The notes under the pieces are model-generated. The model had not been told where the DNA came from. It saw nothing but the letters and a program-made list of their open reading frames with translations, and ran no database searches. Both the position numbers and the translations under genes were made by a program. This document shows positions 5,521 through 6,974 of a DNA stretch of 6,974 nt, piece after piece; position 1 is the first letter of the stretch; the number at the start of each line of letters is the position of its first letter. Source of the stretch: Bacteroidota bacterium (GTDB taxonomy: Bacteria; Bacteroidota; Bacteroidia; Bacteroidales; UBA4417); NCBI GenBank assembly GCA_020048595.1, contig JAIFMH010000342.1, forward strand, positions 1 through 6,974. Reading direction: 5' to 3'.

Positions 5521-6974
5521 ATGAAAAAGTACAGAGGATATAAAAAAATACATGCGAATTTGTTCCTGGTATTTGTATTGCTTGGAGCATTTTCCTGTAG
5601 CGATAAGCTTGACTTGTCTCCCTCCGATCAGTTTGATAAAGGAAATTTTTGGTCAAATGAGACAAATGCAATGATTGGACTTACCGGCGTTTACCGCGGG
5701 AATATCAGCTATGGTACGGGGGCAAATCCGAATCCTGACGACTGGTGGACTTACAAGGGATTGGTTGTATTCGAGCATGCAACCGATAATGCATTCGACA
5801 GAAGGGGGAAAAATGCCCTTACTACCAGATTGACAAATGGAACATTAGCAGCTGATAATGGCGTGGTGGAGGCATACTGGAAAGCATCCTACATCCGTAT
5901 TACCACCGCAAACGATTTTCTGGAAAATATTGGTCGTGTCAATATGGATGAGACAAAAATACTAAGAATGACTGCTGAAGCCAGATTCATCAGAGCATGC
6001 CAGTATTTTTACCTGTCACAATACTGGGGTGCAGTTCCTTTAGTAACAAATACTCTTACACCAACAGAAGCAAACACAGTAACCAAAGCTCCAAAATCAG
6101 AAATTGTAGCTTTTGTCATTGATGAATTAACTGCAGCTGCGGCTGACCTGCCACGTTATAAAGATATACCTTCAAAAGAGTTCGGAAGAGCATCAAAACA
6201 GGCAGCATTAGCGTTTTTAGGTAGAATTTATCTTGCCGAAAAGAACTATTCAGAAGCATCCCTGGCATTCAAACAAATCATTGATTATGGCGACAATGCT
6301 ATTGCTGCTGATTATGCAAGTATTTTTAATACGGTTAATGAAACCAGCTCTGAAAACATTTTTAGTATGCAATATTACCCGGTTCTTGCCCAGAATGCAA
6401 TCACACAGCATTGTTATCCGGCAATTAAAGCAGGGTGGCATCTTACAAATCCTTTGGAAAGCCTGGCATCACAATACGATTTTACTGATGGTAGCCCATT
6501 TTCATATAGCGATCCGCGTTTCAATCCGCTAAATATGGGAGCCAACCGCGATCCTCGTTTTGCAGCTACTTTTTTATATGATCAATGCACTTTTGGGGGC
6601 AAGATTTATGATTGTAATCCCGACCACAGCAGTTCGGTAGATCAGCTTACATATTCAAAACAGGCCACTCGCACAGGTTATGGGTTAAGGAAATTTTTTG
6701 ATGAAAATTTTACAGGGGCTTTAGGATCAGACTACGGAGGAAATCTTCCAATCATACGATATGCCGAAGTTTTGTTAAGCTATCTTGAGGCTGAATTAGA
6801 GGCCGGGAACCCAATTGACCAGACTTTGCTGGATATGACAATTAATAAAACGAGAGGCAGGGCATCGGTTAATATGCCCCCAATTACAGTAACAGATGCA
6901 GCTGTTTTACGCCCAATACTTCGTAAGGAAAGAAGAATAGAACTTGCGCTGGAAGGTATCAGGTACTGGGACCT
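5521..6974 (+). CDS. SusD/RagB family nutrient-binding outer membrane lipoprotein, 3' end cut by window edge
   Basis: Surface lipoprotein that binds the incoming glycan or other ligand and closes over the SusC-like barrel. I read 484 codons without a stop; family members usually have 480-600 residues. A lipoprotein signal peptide ends at Cys26 (LLGAFSC, a somewhat relaxed lipobox), followed by SDKLDLSP and an FW at 43-44, typical of SusD N-termini. TPR-like helical segments appear as AEARFIRACQYFYLSQYWG (152-170) and FGRASKQAALAFLGRIYLAE (221-240). The C-terminal SusD_RagB region has IIRYAEVLL (411-419), INKTRGRA (441-448) and the hallmark RKERRIELALEGIRYWD (468-484), which normally lies some tens of residues from the end, so only a short tail is likely missing. 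It begins 24 bases after the susC-like stop, in the same operon, with an A-rich leader and no Shine-Dalgarno motif. Ligand specificity cannot be read from the sequence. Confidence 0.96.
   Translation, partial: MKKYRGYKKIHANLFLVFVLLGAFSCSDKLDLSPSDQFDKGNFWSNETNAMIGLTGVYRGNISYGTGANPNPDDWWTYKGLVVFEHATDNAFDRRGKNALTTRLTNGTLAADNGVVEAYWKASYIRITTANDFLENIGRVNMDETKILRMTAEARFIRACQYFYLSQYWGAVPLVTNTLTPTEANTVTKAPKSEIVAFVIDELTAAAADLPRYKDIPSKEFGRASKQAALAFLGRIYLAEKNYSEASLAFKQIIDYGDNAIAADYASIFNTVNETSSENIFSMQYYPVLAQNAITQHCYPAIKAGWHLTNPLESLASQYDFTDGSPFSYSDPRFNPLNMGANRDPRFAATFLYDQCTFGGKIYDCNPDHSSSVDQLTYSKQATRTGYGLRKFFDENFTGALGSDYGGNLPIIRYAEVLLSYLEAELEAGNPIDQTLLDMTINKTRGRASVNMPPITVTDAAVLRPILRKERRIELALEGIRYWD

Noticed and set aside
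6233..6532. 99-codon plus-strand and 63-codon minus-strand ORFs inside the susD-like gene
   Set aside because: The susD frame is continuously open here with clear family motifs, so these are out-of-frame readings.

Overview
The window looks like part of a Bacteroidota chromosome, probably an anaerobic or marine Bacteroidales/Marinilabiliales-type organism. The evidence is a SusC/RagA-type TonB-dependent transporter followed 24 bases later by a SusD/RagB lipoprotein, moderately AT-rich DNA, and start codons mostly without Shine-Dalgarno motifs. I cannot name the species.

Layout: (1) positions 1-1521, minus strand: a two-gene operon with a KdgT-type 2-keto-3-deoxygluconate permease (1521 to 562) and a glycerate kinase (565 to beyond the left edge), overlapping by four bases in an ATGA stop/start. 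(2) Positions 1522-2433: a divergent intergenic region of about 910 bases with no convincing gene, but with several inverted repeats, two TAnnTTTG-like minus-strand -7 matches and one 45-codon minus-strand ORF of uncertain status. (3) Positions 2434-6974, plus strand: a complete susC-like gene and a susD-like gene cut off by the right edge.

Function: the SusC/SusD pair should form an outer-membrane complex importing an oligosaccharide or other large nutrient. Its substrate cannot be read from the sequence, and no glycoside hydrolase, lyase or regulator lies inside the window. The leftward operon should carry a small sugar-acid-type molecule across the inner membrane and phosphorylate glycerate into lower glycolysis. 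The two units could together belong to a uronic-acid (pectin- or alginate-like) utilization locus, since 2-keto-3-deoxygluconate comes from such glycans, but the long gap and divergent orientation mean they may simply be neighbours.

I see no clear new system. The points most worth checking are the permease-kinase coupling, the cluster of dyad symmetries between the two units, and the possible small or decayed gene on the minus strand there.
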